Assembly: GCA_905479595.1 (NCBI GenBank)
Contig: CAJQND010000420.1
Coordinates: forward strand, 1-11,037
Origin: an uncultured Hyphomicrobiales bacterium
GTDB taxonomy: Bacteria > Pseudomonadota > Alphaproteobacteria > Rhizobiales > CAJQND01
Length of the DNA stretch: 11,037 bases
Reading direction: 5' to 3'
A program made the position numbers and the translations under genes. Positions 1 to 7,820 of this stretch are shown here, piece after piece. The notes under the pieces are model-generated. The model worked only from the letters and a program-made list of their open reading frames with translations, was not told where the DNA came from and made no database searches. Numbering within the stretch: position 1 is the first letter of the stretch; each line of letters begins with the position of its first letter.

Positions 1-1
1 C

Positions 2-1039
2 TTTGCCCGCGATGGAAACTATGACCTCCTAAACCCGGTATCATACAGCCGCGAGAGCAACCCAACCGCCGCGCAGGTGGAAGAAGTGCTCGCTGTACTG
101 GAAGGAGGGGCGAATGCGATGCTGTTTTCATCCGGCATGGCCGCATTCACAACGTTATGTGAGAGTTTGCGCCCGGGCGACCATGTGGTCGCGCCGCAGA
201 TCATGTATCACGGCGGGCTTTCCTGGCTGCGGATTATCTCCGAGCGGCGCGGTGTAGAATTCACGTTGTTCGACCAGACCAATGATGATGCACTAGAAGC
301 GGCAATCAGACCCGGCGTCACCAAGCTTGTGTGGATTGAGACACCGGTAAACCCCACCTGGGACGTGATTGACATTGCCGCCGCCGCCCTGGCTGCTCAT
401 GCGGCAGGAGCGATATTGGCGGTGGATTCGACGGTCTCAACGCCAGCTCTCACCAGGCCCATATCGCTTGGCGCTGATATTGTGTTTCATTCGGCCACCA
501 AATATCTCAATGGCCATTCCGATGTGCTGGCAGGTGCGCTTGTCTGTGCGGAAGAAAACGCATTGTGGGAAGAATTGAAGGTGAACCGCCTGCATCTCGG
601 TTCCATTCTCAATCCGTTCGGAGCGTGGCTGTTGCTGCGTGGCATGCGTACGCTTTTTGTGCGGGTGGAAGCTTCTTGCGAAAATGCCATGGCCATTGCG
701 CGCCACTTTGAGAACCATCCAAACCTGGAAGCGGTGCTGTATCCAGGGTTGGAAAGCCACCCTGGCCATGAGACCGCCAAGCGCCAGATGACAGGCGGGT
801 TTGGTGGCATGATGTCTGTATTGGTGAAAGGCGGTGTCGAAGAAACCAAAAAGGTCACTACAGCGCTAAACCTGTTCATTCCTGCGACCTCATTGGGTGG
901 GGTGGAGAGCCTTGCAGAGCATCGAAAAATAGTTGAAGGACCTGAATCGCTGGTAGCCCCAAATCTTATTCGGCTTTCGATAGGCATCGAAGCCAAAGGC
1001 GATCTGATCGCCGATCTCGAACAGGCACTTGTATCGTGA
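2..1039 (+). CDS. PLP-dependent Cys/Met-metabolism (trans-sulfuration family) enzyme, 5'-truncated by the window edge
   Basis: The gene enters the window already open: the frame reads from base 2, so about 345 residues are visible and roughly 45-55 N-terminal residues are missing compared with the usual ~390-400 aa. This is the cystathionine gamma-synthase/lyase fold-type I family, cytosolic and PLP-dependent. Visible signatures in order are YSRESNPT (bases 44-67, phosphate-binding Tyr/Arg of the partner subunit), FSSGMAA, MYHGGLSWL, WIETPVNPT, AVDSTVSTP with the Asp that holds the PLP pyridine nitrogen (425-427), and HSATKYLNGHSD with the Schiff-base Lys (codon 500-502). The C-terminus has GGVESLAEH and LSIGIE. 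The region around the catalytic Tyr (YHGG instead of YGGT) and VDST instead of VDNT place it in a side branch, so whether it acts on cystathionine, an O-acyl-homoserine or methionine cannot be decided. A GTG at 77 lies inside the domain and is not the true start. Its stop overlaps the next gene by 4 bp. Confidence 0.9.
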   Translation, partial: FARDGNYDLLNPVSYSRESNPTAAQVEEVLAVLEGGANAMLFSSGMAAFTTLCESLRPGDHVVAPQIMYHGGLSWLRIISERRGVEFTLFDQTNDDALEAAIRPGVTKLVWIETPVNPTWDVIDIAAAALAAHAAGAILAVDSTVSTPALTRPISLGADIVFHSATKYLNGHSDVLAGALVCAEENALWEELKVNRLHLGSILNPFGAWLLLRGMRTLFVRVEASCENAMAIARHFENHPNLEAVLYPGLESHPGHETAKRQMTGGFGGMMSVLVKGGVEETKKVTTALNLFIPATSLGGVESLAEHRKIVEGPESLVAPNLIRLSIGIEAKGDLIADLEQALVS

Positions 1040-2043
1040 GGGTTTGCGCGTGGTGTGTTGGTGTCATTTTGACAATGGCAGGGGTGGGCAATGCATTTGC
1101 AGAAGAATTCAAGCGCGTTGACGTAAGCCTTGGTGCGCGCGCTGTTAATGTTTGGGCAGCAAACGGCCAGATTGGTGTGCAGCTTGAAAATGGCTGGACG
1201 TTAGGATTTGGCGCTACCAGTGAAGGTGTGGTGAAACAAAAAGCTCCCGCCAAACCCAAATCTTTGTCCGTTCCCACAGGCGGCTTGCCTGATGGGGTTA
1301 TGGCGCGTGGCAAAGGGGAAATTCGCAAAGCCTGGCTCATCCAGCCGGTGCAACGCTATGCCCATGGGGTATTGGGGGATCGCATTGAAGCTGGAGGCGT
1401 GCGCGTTGAAACCGCAAAAGGCCGCCAACTCAGCTATATTCTGCCGCAAGATGAGGTTTTTGAAGACCGCCATGCACGCATTGCCGATCTTGATGGAGAT
1501 GGCCGCGACGAGATCATTGTGGTGAACTCGCATTTGCGCAAAGGGGCCGCATTGGCAGTGCTCGGTGTCCGCGGAGGCAAATTGGTGCGCCTTGCCCGTA
1601 CGCCGTTTATCGGCACCGCCAACCGCTGGCTGAACCCGGCGGGCATCGCCGACTTTGATCTGGATGGTAGCAAGGAAGTCGCCATTGTTGTTACGCCACA
1701 TATAGGCGGCACATTGCAATTCTGGAATTTTGCCAAAGGCAAGCTCACGTTGCAGGCAGAGCGATTTGGATTTTCCAATCATTTCATTGGATCGCGCATT
1801 CAGGACATGAGCACGGTTTTGCCCATGGCGGCGAAGGGCAAGCCGCGACTGGTCTTGCCCAATGCGGACCGCCGGGCCTTACTTGGCGTTTCGCTCGCTG
1901 GGAAACAGGTCGCGGTTAACTGGACCCAGACCCTGCCAGCAAAAGTGGTCACTCAGATAATCCGCACCAAAACTAAGAACCCCGCAATCGCGGCGGGGCT
2001 CTCTGATCACTCGTTATTTGTTTTGCACTCCGGCCACAAATGA
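1036..2043 (+). CDS. Exported FG-GAP/VCBS repeat-like protein
   Basis: 335 aa, start GTG inside a GTGA overlap with the preceding stop, implying translational coupling. The N-terminus is a plausible Sec signal peptide: basic Arg2, hydrophobic stretch to about residue 18, and a likely cleavage after Ala22 (AFA before EEF). The mature protein should be periplasmic or surface-located. Two Asp-rich loops typical of FG-GAP/VCBS beta-propeller blades are visible: DLDGDGRDE at 151-159, an EF-hand-like calcium-binding loop, and DFDLDGSKE at 206-214. Both are followed by short hydrophobic strands (IIVV, VAIVV). No enzymatic motif is visible, and a structural or binding role is the most that can be said. 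A later ATG (1075) would destroy the signal peptide, which supports the GTG. The pairing with a cytosolic PLP enzyme is not an obvious functional one. Confidence 0.78.
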   Translation: MRVCAWCVGVILTMAGVGNAFAEEFKRVDVSLGARAVNVWAANGQIGVQLENGWTLGFGATSEGVVKQKAPAKPKSLSVPTGGLPDGVMARGKGEIRKAWLIQPVQRYAHGVLGDRIEAGGVRVETAKGRQLSYILPQDEVFEDRHARIADLDGDGRDEIIVVNSHLRKGAALAVLGVRGGKLVRLARTPFIGTANRWLNPAGIADFDLDGSKEVAIVVTPHIGGTLQFWNFAKGKLTLQAERFGFSNHFIGSRIQDMSTVLPMAAKGKPRLVLPNADRRALLGVSLAGKQVAVNWTQTLPAKVVTQIIRTKTKNPAIAAGLSDHSLFVLHSGHK

Positions 2044-2191
2044 ACGTCAAAATAACCTCGCGTCGCAATATTAAAGTCATCGGGGCCAAGAATTTTTCGA
2101 GATATGGCAAGTCTTGACTGGCGTATTTGAAACTCGATGAAGCGCATTGGATAAACTTCACTGGAACGGCCTCAAAAAGGAATTACATAAG

Positions 2192-2479
2192 ATGCCTGTA
2201 TTGAATTTCTCATACGCAAAAATCAAAGACCCAGAAGCCTTTCAAGACTATATAAAACTAGCTGCGAATTTGATGAAGGAAATGGATGTAGAGGTCGTCG
2301 TGCGCGGTGAGTACGCCACAACCAAACGCGGTCGCGATGACACTCCTCACATTGCTGCGGTATTTCGCTTTGTCGATATGGATGCTGCCAATGCCTTCTA
2401 CGCCTCTTCACGGTATCAAGAGATAATACCCTTGCGTGATCGCGCTTGCGACATGACAATTAGGTTCTACCTCGAATGA
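2192..2479 (+). CDS. DUF1330 family protein
   Basis: 95 aa, a small cytosolic alpha/beta protein of the DUF1330 (dimeric ferredoxin-like) type; biochemical role unknown. Family features seen are DPEAFQDY near residues 13-20, VVVRGE at 35-40, and the characteristic C-terminal stretch FRFVDMDAANAFYAS followed by YQEIIPLRDRA (58-85). The length is normal for the family. The ATG at 2192 is preferred because AAGGAA (2177-2182) sits 9 nt upstream and the protein then begins in family style (MPVLNFSYAKI). The frame stays open back to a TTG at 2147, but that has no ribosome binding site and adds an unfamiliar extension. It is apparently monocistronic: 148 bp follow the upstream gene and the next gene converges 7 bp downstream. 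A TTGACT at 2114-2119 could be a -35, but no convincing -10 follows. Confidence 0.85.
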   Translation: MPVLNFSYAKIKDPEAFQDYIKLAANLMKEMDVEVVVRGEYATTKRGRDDTPHIAAVFRFVDMDAANAFYASSRYQEIIPLRDRACDMTIRFYLE

Positions 2480-2486
2480 AAAGTCG

Positions 2487-2990
2487 TTAGTCGTTTTTAC
2501 CACCGAATTTCGCGTTCAGCTGGATCACATGAATTGGCGGAAGACCCTTCCTACCTGGAAAAACGCCTTCGCCAACCTCGTGGAATCCCCATTTTTTGTA
2601 GAACGGTACTGCATTCAACGTAGCTTCAATCAAAACTTCGCCCGAGCCACAAGACAGCGCGTCATCAAGAGCCCGTTTCATGAGAGCAGCGCCAACGCCA
2701 AAACCTGCAAAGTCTGCATCGACGAAAAGCCGCTTAATCTCTCCCGTTTCCCCGTGGGAAAACCCAATCGCCCGCCCTTCGATCTCCGCAATCCAGATGC
2801 GACTATCAGCGCAATCTGATCGATAATCTTCAACGTCACGGCCATGCATCCAAGTGTCCACAACATCTTGCGAATAGGGAACGGGCGAGAGAAGCCGAAC
2901 GGAAGCCGAAACAAGGGAAAAAACCACCGTCATATCTTCTACGGTGGAACGGCGGTATGTAATGTTTGCTGAATTTTGCAACTTATTCAT
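2487..2990 (-). CDS. GNAT family N-acetyltransferase
   Basis: 167 aa, cytosolic acetyl-CoA-dependent acetyltransferase; substrate unknown. The GNAT core is visible: beta4-alpha3 acetyl-CoA-binding segment IKRLFVDADFAGFGVG (85-100), then helix AALMKRALDDA, then the beta5/alpha4 block NAVPFYKKWGF (126-136), typical of the small amino-acid or antibiotic-type acetyltransferases. The canonical Arg/Gln of the (R/Q)xxGx(G/A) pyrophosphate loop is Ala95 here, while Gly98 and Gly100 are kept. The start ATG (complement of 2988-2990) has a good GGGGGAG Shine-Dalgarno about 9 nt upstream on the minus strand. It converges on the DUF1330 gene with a 7-bp gap and lies downstream, same strand, of the aminotransferase, but the strong terminator at 3068-3094 separates them, so it needs its own promoter within 2991-3067. 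Confidence 0.88.
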   Translation of the reverse strand: MNKLQNSANITYRRSTVEDMTVVFSLVSASVRLLSPVPYSQDVVDTWMHGRDVEDYRSDCADSRIWIAEIEGRAIGFSHGETGEIKRLFVDADFAGFGVGAALMKRALDDALSCGSGEVLIEATLNAVPFYKKWGFHEVGEGVFPGRKGLPPIHVIQLNAKFGGKND

Positions 2991-3067
2991 TTACTTTTTC
3001 TCCCCCAGTCCAAAGCAATAGCACCAACAAAACTGGAGAGCAGTGTTGTCGTCCTTCCACATAAGAA

Positions 3068-3094
3068 AAAGCCCCGCCATTGCAGCGGGGCTTT
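3068..3094 (-). terminator. Rho-independent terminator of the aminotransferase gene
   Basis: A 10-bp perfect stem pairs 3068-3077 (AAAGCCCCGC) with 3085-3094, with a 7-nt loop (3078-3084). Read on the minus strand, the GC-rich stem is followed by a T run (complement of the A run 3066-3070), 41 bp after the aminotransferase stop codon. The opposite strand shows only three T residues, so the minus orientation is the functional one. Confidence 0.88.
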
Positions 3095-3134
3095 CAAAAA
3101 ATTCTGCGGTTTTTTTAGTATCAGTGACCTGATG

Positions 3135-4523
3135 TTACGCAGTGCGCAGGTTTTCTTTTGAAACCCAGTTTTCAGTATCATCAAGAGCTTTTTCGAAACG
3201 GTCGAACATTTCGTTGATTTCGTCTTCCTTGATGATCAATGGCGGGCAGATGCCAAGGGAATCACCAGCCATGGCGCGGGTGATGAAGCCATGCTCAAGG
3301 GCGGCGTTGACCGCTTTGCCACCAACCCCTTGCGAGGGATCGAAATTGCGCCGGGTCTTCTTGTCGGCCACCATCTCGATTGCACCGATAAGGCCACACC
3401 CACGGGTTTCGCCAACCAGTGGATGATCACCCAATGCATGCAGGCGGCGCTGGAATGTTTCGCCCATAGCGGCGGCGTGCCCGATAATGTTGTCACGCTC
3501 ATAGATTTCAAGGGTCTTCACCGCCGTGGCAGCAGCGACTGGATGGGCTGTATAGGTGTAGCCATGACCAAATGTGCCAAGCTTGCGGCTCTGGTCGAGC
3601 ATTGCCTGATAGAGGTCTTCTTCAATGGTGATCGCGCCCATCGGGTAGTAGGCCGAGGTGATCGCCTTGGCCATGGTGATCGAGGTTGGTTTGATGTCAA
3701 AATACTGCGAGCCAAACCATTCGCCAGTGCGCCCAAACCCGCAAATTACTTCATCCGCAATGAAGCGAACATCATAAGAGGCCAGCATGGCCTGGATTTT
3801 CGGGAAATAGTTTTCCGGCGGCATTATAACCCCGCCAGCGCCCATGATAGGTTCAGCGAAGAAGGCCGCAACCGTGTCCGGGCCTTCATCGATGATCATT
3901 TGTTCAAGATCAGCGACCATGCGGTCGGTGAATTCAGCTTCGCTCTCGCCTTCCTTGCCATCATGGTAGTAGTGAGGGCGCGAGGTGTGCAGCACATTAT
4001 TGATCGGCAGATCGAATTCTTTATGCACAGGCGGTAACCCGGTAAGCGAACCAGACGCAACTGTTACCCCGTGGTAACCCATATGCCGGGCAATCAGCTT
4101 TTTCTTTTCCGGCTTGCCACGGGCATTGTTGTAATACCAGGTGAGCTTGACCTGCATGTCATTGGCTTCAGAACCAGAGCAGCAAAACAGGATTTTCGAG
4201 GCTTCACAGGGCGCAACCTCTTTCAGCTTTTCGGCCAGCTCAATCGCCATGTCGTTGGACTTACCGCCGAAAATATGGGTGTAAGGCAGGCGTTTGAGCT
4301 GGGTGGTGATAGCGTCGATCAGCTCTTCATTGCCATAGCCAAGTGATGTGCACCACAGCCCGGCCAGACCTTCGATATATTCCTTGCCGCGCTCATCGCG
4401 CACATAGATGCCATCACCTTCTTCAATAATAACCGGCCCCACTTCGCGGTGAGTGGCGAGGTTTGTATAGGGATGGATGACGGTTTCGATGTCGCGAACT
4501 GCCATATTGGAAAGCGTTGCCAT
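3135..4523 (-). CDS. Class III PLP-dependent omega-aminotransferase (omega-amino acid/polyamine:pyruvate type)
   Basis: 462 aa, cytosolic fold-type I class III aminotransferase, likely transferring an amino group from a terminal amine (omega-amino acid, putrescine-like or arylalkylamine) to pyruvate. Landmarks are GLAGLWCTSLGYG with Trp57, which matches the substrate-pocket Trp57 of V. fluvialis transaminase; SGSEAND 116-122; YHG 150-152 (PLP-stacking Tyr); ADEVICGFGRTG with Asp257; MAKAITSAYYPMGA with Schiff-base Lys286; the HGYTYTAHP block 320-328; and FITRAMAGDS with Arg416 at the position of the flipping Arg. Length matches the ~455-460 aa family. The start at 4523 (MATLSN) follows a GAGG Shine-Dalgarno by 8 nt; the frame is open to 4748 but the extra sequence runs into the divergent amidase gene and looks non-coding. 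It is transcribed alone and ends in the terminator at 3068-3094. Exact donor is not readable from sequence. Confidence 0.93.
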   Translation of the reverse strand: MATLSNMAVRDIETVIHPYTNLATHREVGPVIIEEGDGIYVRDERGKEYIEGLAGLWCTSLGYGNEELIDAITTQLKRLPYTHIFGGKSNDMAIELAEKLKEVAPCEASKILFCCSGSEANDMQVKLTWYYNNARGKPEKKKLIARHMGYHGVTVASGSLTGLPPVHKEFDLPINNVLHTSRPHYYHDGKEGESEAEFTDRMVADLEQMIIDEGPDTVAAFFAEPIMGAGGVIMPPENYFPKIQAMLASYDVRFIADEVICGFGRTGEWFGSQYFDIKPTSITMAKAITSAYYPMGAITIEEDLYQAMLDQSRKLGTFGHGYTYTAHPVAAATAVKTLEIYERDNIIGHAAAMGETFQRRLHALGDHPLVGETRGCGLIGAIEMVADKKTRRNFDPSQGVGGKAVNAALEHGFITRAMAGDSLGICPPLIIKEDEINEMFDRFEKALDDTENWVSKENLRTA

Positions 4524-4644
4524 GGGGAAATCCTCATAAATATATATCGTCGGAACAATTCTTCTCCTGAGTGATAGACGAGGCTTGAAGCGCATGGCAA
4601 GTCCGATAATGTGGTTGGATAAACAGTCAGGGGATATGCCGCAT
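4524..4644. promoter_or_regulatory. Divergent control region between aminotransferase and amidase
   Basis: A 121-bp gap separates two divergent starts, so both promoters, and any shared operator, should lie here. It contains an AT-rich block on the aminotransferase side (4538-4548, alternating TA) that could serve as a -10 for the minus strand, and GATAAT at 4605-4610 as a possible -10 for the amidase, but no convincing -35 at proper spacing for either. No strong dyad was found. The assignment rests on position. Confidence 0.4.
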
Positions 4645-6060
4645 ATGACCGGTACACTTATTCGGAAAAATGCCACACAGATCGTGGACCTGTTAAAGGC
4701 AGGCAAAGTGAGCCCGCTTGAGCTTCTCGATGCGCTTGAAGCGCGCATTGCCGAGGTTGATGGTCAGGTCAATGCCTTGCCCACCTTGTGCTTTGAGCGC
4801 GCCCGTAAACACGCGAAAAATTTGATGAAATTACCGATGGCTGAACGCGGTGTCCTTGCCGGGTTGCCGGTTCCAATCAAGGATTTATCAGATGTGGAAG
4901 GGGTGCGTTCAACCCAGGGGTCACCGATTTTTACAGATTTTGTTCCTGACGTATCAGACGTCATGGTGCGTCACCTTGAGGGGGAAGGCGGCGTCATCTA
5001 TGCAAAATCCAATACGCCGGAATTCGGCGCTGGTGCGAACACGTTCAATGAGGTTTTCGGCAAAACCCTGAACCCGTGGAACACGTCGCGTTCTGCTGCC
5101 GGGTCTTCTGGCGGTGCGGCTGCTGCTCTGGCCTCTGGAACTGCATGGGTCGCACAAGGCTCTGACATGGGTGGCAGTTTGCGTAACCCGGCAAGTTTTT
5201 GTGGCATTGTTGGCATGCGGCCTTCCCCTGGCCGGGTTGCTGCAGCACCGGGCTCCGAGATCGGCGGCATTCTTGGCGCATCTGGGCCCATGGCGCGCAC
5301 TGTGGAAGATTTGGCCATGCTGTTTGACGCCATGCGCGGGGAAGAGCGCGAGGACCCGATCTCCATTCCCCATGACGGGGTTTCTTACCTTGAGATGGCC
5401 CGCACCGGCCCGCGTCCGAAACGGGTGGCGTTGAGCCGTGACCTTGGCATTACCCCGGTGGATAAGGAAGTGGCAGAGATCGTGATGGCTGCCGGGCGCA
5501 GGTTTGAAGAAGCAGGGGTGGAAGTGGTCGAGGCAGAGCCCGATTTGCGCGAGGCCCATGAATGTTTCCAGACATTGCGGGCGCTCAGTTTCGCGATTGG
5601 CATGAAACCGCTTTTGGAAAACCATCGCGATAAGCTCAAACCTGAAGTGATCTGGAACATCGAAAAAGGGCTGGCACTCAGCGCTGAGGATGTGGTGAAA
5701 GCTGAACATCAACGCGCTGCCATGTATCAGCGGATGCTGGAGTTCTTTAAAACTTACGATTTGCTCTTGGCACCAGCGACCATTGTTGCAGCATTCCCGG
5801 TCGAGCAACGCTATGTGGAGCGCTGCGATGGCCATGAATTCAGTAATTATGTCGAGTGGCTGGCTATTGCCTATGCGATTACCAATGTGGCTTGCCCGGC
5901 ATTGTCCCTGCCTGCCGGTTTCACATCGGAAAACCTTCCGGTAGGCATTCAGATTATAGGTCCCCCGCGCGGCGATGCGCAGGTAATTACGGGCGCAAAA
6001 CTGCTGGAAGATATTCTTGGTCTCAAAGGCTCCACGCCGATTGACCCGCGTATTGCATAA
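4645..6060 (+). CDS. Amidase (amidase-signature family)
   Basis: 471 aa serine hydrolase of the amidase-signature family, hydrolysing a carboxamide to acid plus ammonia or amine; probably cytosolic, with no signal peptide. The Ser-cisSer-Lys triad is complete: Lys79 in PVPIKDL, cis-Ser154 in AAGSSGGAAA, nucleophile Ser178 in GSDMGGSLRNPA. The spacings (99 residues Lys to Ser, 24 between the serines) equal those of mammalian FAAH. The C-terminal ITNVACPALSLPAGF and LPVGIQIIGP blocks are also typical. The ATG at 4645 is chosen because AGGGG (4629-4633) lies 11 nt upstream and the N-terminus then has family length; ATGs at 4594, 4609 and 4636 and a TTG at 4585 are in frame and cannot be excluded. 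It is divergent from the aminotransferase and 63 bp upstream of an acyl-CoA ligase with no terminator between, suggesting an operon. Natural substrate unknown; an aryl or acyl amide is plausible. Confidence 0.92.
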   Translation: MTGTLIRKNATQIVDLLKAGKVSPLELLDALEARIAEVDGQVNALPTLCFERARKHAKNLMKLPMAERGVLAGLPVPIKDLSDVEGVRSTQGSPIFTDFVPDVSDVMVRHLEGEGGVIYAKSNTPEFGAGANTFNEVFGKTLNPWNTSRSAAGSSGGAAAALASGTAWVAQGSDMGGSLRNPASFCGIVGMRPSPGRVAAAPGSEIGGILGASGPMARTVEDLAMLFDAMRGEEREDPISIPHDGVSYLEMARTGPRPKRVALSRDLGITPVDKEVAEIVMAAGRRFEEAGVEVVEAEPDLREAHECFQTLRALSFAIGMKPLLENHRDKLKPEVIWNIEKGLALSAEDVVKAEHQRAAMYQRMLEFFKTYDLLLAPATIVAAFPVEQRYVERCDGHEFSNYVEWLAIAYAITNVACPALSLPAGFTSENLPVGIQIIGPPRGDAQVITGAKLLEDILGLKGSTPIDPRIA

Positions 6061-6123
6061 ACCATTGGCGATCATTAACAATTAGCCAACAAAACGAAAA
6101 AGACCCTGGGGGAGAGACGATCT

Positions 6124-7761
6124 ATGAAAGCGCTGATGCAGGACTGGCCATTGCTGGTGCACACCGTTCTTGACCACGCGGAAACCTATCATGGTGACGT
6201 GGAAGTTGTTTCGCGCACTGTGGAAGGCCCGATTCACCGCTACACCTATGCAGATATGGCGGGGCGCGCCCGCCAGCTCGCCGATGCAGCACAAAAGAAG
6301 CTGGGCATCAAAGAAGGAGACGTTGTTGGCACCATGGCGTGGAATGGCTATCGCCACATGGAAACCTGGTATGCGGTGATGGGCATTGGTGGCGTGGTGC
6401 ATACGTTGAACCCGCGCCTTTTCACCGAGCAGTTGACCTACATTATCAACCATGCGGATGATGGCTGGTTTTTCCTTGATCTTACCTTTGTACCCATTCT
6501 CGAAGCGGTGCAGGACCAGCTCGATACGGTAAAGGGTTTCGTGATCATGACCGACCGGGCGCACATGCCCGAAACCACACTTAAAAACGTTGTTTGTTAT
6601 GAGGAATTGCTAAGCGAGGGCGATGCCGGATTTGTCTGGCCGAAGCTTGATGAAACGATCCCGTGTGGCATGTGCTACACGTCTGGAACCACTGGCAACC
6701 CCAAAGGAGTTGTCTATTCGCAGCGCTCCAATGTACTGCACGCCATGGCCACCTGTGCTGCGGATGCCTTGGGTGTTTCGAGCCGCGAAACGATTATGCC
6801 GGTCGTGCCGATGTTCCATGCGAATGCCTGGTCGATGGCCTTTTCGGTGCCAATGAGCGGCGGTAAATTGGTCCTGCCTGGCGCGCAAATGGATGGGGCG
6901 TCCATCTTTGAACTGCTGACCGAGGAAAAGGTCACCTTAACAGCGGCGGTGCCGACCATCTGGCTTATGCTTTTGCAATATCTGGAAGCCAATCCTGCGA
7001 AGAAACTTCCTGATCTTAGCCGGGTTGTGATTGGCGGGGCGGCGTGTCCTGAATCCATGATGGATGCGTTTGAGCAAAACTATGATGCGCAGGTAATTCA
7101 CGCCTGGGGCATGACGGAAATGAGCCCTCTGGGCAGCCTGTGCACCCGAAAACCCGGTCTGAGCGATGAAGAGTGGAAAGTGGCCCGGGTGAAACAAGGA
7201 AGACCGGCCTATACCATTGAAATGAAGATCACCGATGATGATGGCAATGTGCTGGCCAATGATGGCAAGGCGTTCGGCCATCTTATGGTGCGGGGCCCAG
7301 GTGTTTCCAGTGCTTATCACAAGGGCGAAGGCGGCAATATTCTCGATGATGAAGGCTTTTTCGACACCGGCGATGTCTCAACCCTGGATGAAAACGGTTA
7401 TATGCAAATTACCGACCGTTCAAAGGATGTGATCAAATCGGGCGGAGAATGGATTTCCTCCATCGATCTTGAAAATCTTGCCATCGGTCATCCAGAAGTG
7501 ACGGAAGCTGCGGTGATCGGTGTTGCGCATCCAAAATGGGATGAACGCCCATTGCTGATCATTGTTGCCAAGGAAGGCTGCTCACCAAGTCAGGAAAGCA
7601 TTCTGGCGTTCATGGAGGGCAAGATCGCGAAATGGTGGATGCCTGAAGATGTCGCCTTCGTTGAAGAAATCCCACACACCGCCACGGGCAAAATCTCCAA
7701 ATTGCGATTGCGCGAACAGTTCAAAGGCTATGAACTTGCATCTGCCAAGGCGGTTGGCTGA
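6124..7761 (+). CDS. Fatty-acyl-CoA synthetase, AMP-binding (AlkK/DmdB-like)
   Basis: 545 aa ANL-superfamily acid:CoA ligase that would adenylate a carboxylate and transfer it to CoA. All core motifs are present: P-loop YTSGTTGNPKG (185-195), A4-like PMFHANAW (229-236), A5 WGMTE (328-332), A7 FFDTGD (412-417), A8 hinge DRSKDVIKSGGEWIS (431-445) and the A10 catalytic Lys523 in HTATGK. The N-terminal half (HTLNPRLFTEQLTYIINHADD and the following LDLTF) is characteristic of the medium/long-chain AlkK-type branch that also contains 3-methylmercaptopropionate-CoA ligase DmdB. Which acid is used cannot be told. The start ATG has a strong GGGGGAG (6108-6114) 9 nt upstream. It is probably co-transcribed with the amidase, which would supply its acid substrate. 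A dyad 32 bp after the stop (7793-7811) may end the transcript or belong to the next promoter. Confidence 0.93.
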   Translation: MKALMQDWPLLVHTVLDHAETYHGDVEVVSRTVEGPIHRYTYADMAGRARQLADAAQKKLGIKEGDVVGTMAWNGYRHMETWYAVMGIGGVVHTLNPRLFTEQLTYIINHADDGWFFLDLTFVPILEAVQDQLDTVKGFVIMTDRAHMPETTLKNVVCYEELLSEGDAGFVWPKLDETIPCGMCYTSGTTGNPKGVVYSQRSNVLHAMATCAADALGVSSRETIMPVVPMFHANAWSMAFSVPMSGGKLVLPGAQMDGASIFELLTEEKVTLTAAVPTIWLMLLQYLEANPAKKLPDLSRVVIGGAACPESMMDAFEQNYDAQVIHAWGMTEMSPLGSLCTRKPGLSDEEWKVARVKQGRPAYTIEMKITDDDGNVLANDGKAFGHLMVRGPGVSSAYHKGEGGNILDDEGFFDTGDVSTLDENGYMQITDRSKDVIKSGGEWISSIDLENLAIGHPEVTEAAVIGVAHPKWDERPLLIIVAKEGCSPSQESILAFMEGKIAKWWMPEDVAFVEEIPHTATGKISKLRLREQFKGYELASAKAVG

Positions 7762-7792
7762 GGCGGGAAGCGGACTTTCATCTAATCCAACC

Positions 7793-7811
7793 TGACGACG
7801 ACGTGTCGTCA
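7793..7811. promoter_or_regulatory. Upstream dyad: third operator-like site or weak terminator
   Basis: Perfect 7-bp inverted repeat TGACGAC-GACGT-GTCGTCA, centred on 7802. It shares the outer TGAC/GTCA with the two MarR dyads but has an 11-base instead of 9-base interior and G/C instead of A/T in the arms. It could be a degenerate third operator, centred 28 bp from the next, or the hairpin of a weak terminator for the acyl-CoA ligase; the following AATCGCTTTATT is a poor T tract. Confidence 0.45.
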
Positions 7812-7820
7812 ATCGCTTTA

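Noticed and set aside
1980..1998. GC-rich hairpin (CCCCGC, 7-nt loop, GCGGGG) near the end of the FG-GAP gene, resembling the terminator stem at 3068-3094 (about 20 of 24 matching bases).
   Set aside because: It lies inside the reading frame, encodes an ordinary Pro-Ala-Ile-Ala-Ala-Gly stretch and has no T tract after it. The resemblance is best explained by shared GC-rich stem composition.
2147..2191. N-terminal extension of the DUF1330 protein from a TTG.
   Set aside because: No Shine-Dalgarno precedes the TTG, whereas AAGGAA is ideally placed before the ATG at 2192, and the family begins there.
3291..4037. 248-codon plus-strand frame opposite the aminotransferase.
   Set aside because: It is a shadow of the aminotransferase codons, with no family features and no plausible ribosome binding site context.
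4954..6081. 375-codon open frame on the minus strand across the amidase gene.
   Set aside because: It is antisense to a gene with a complete catalytic triad, has no recognisable motif and a His/Arg/Cys-rich shadow composition.
6065..6089. Weak inverted repeat TTGGC/GCCAA between amidase and ligase.
   Set aside because: Five-bp arms with a 15-nt loop and no T tract; too weak for a terminator and likely chance.
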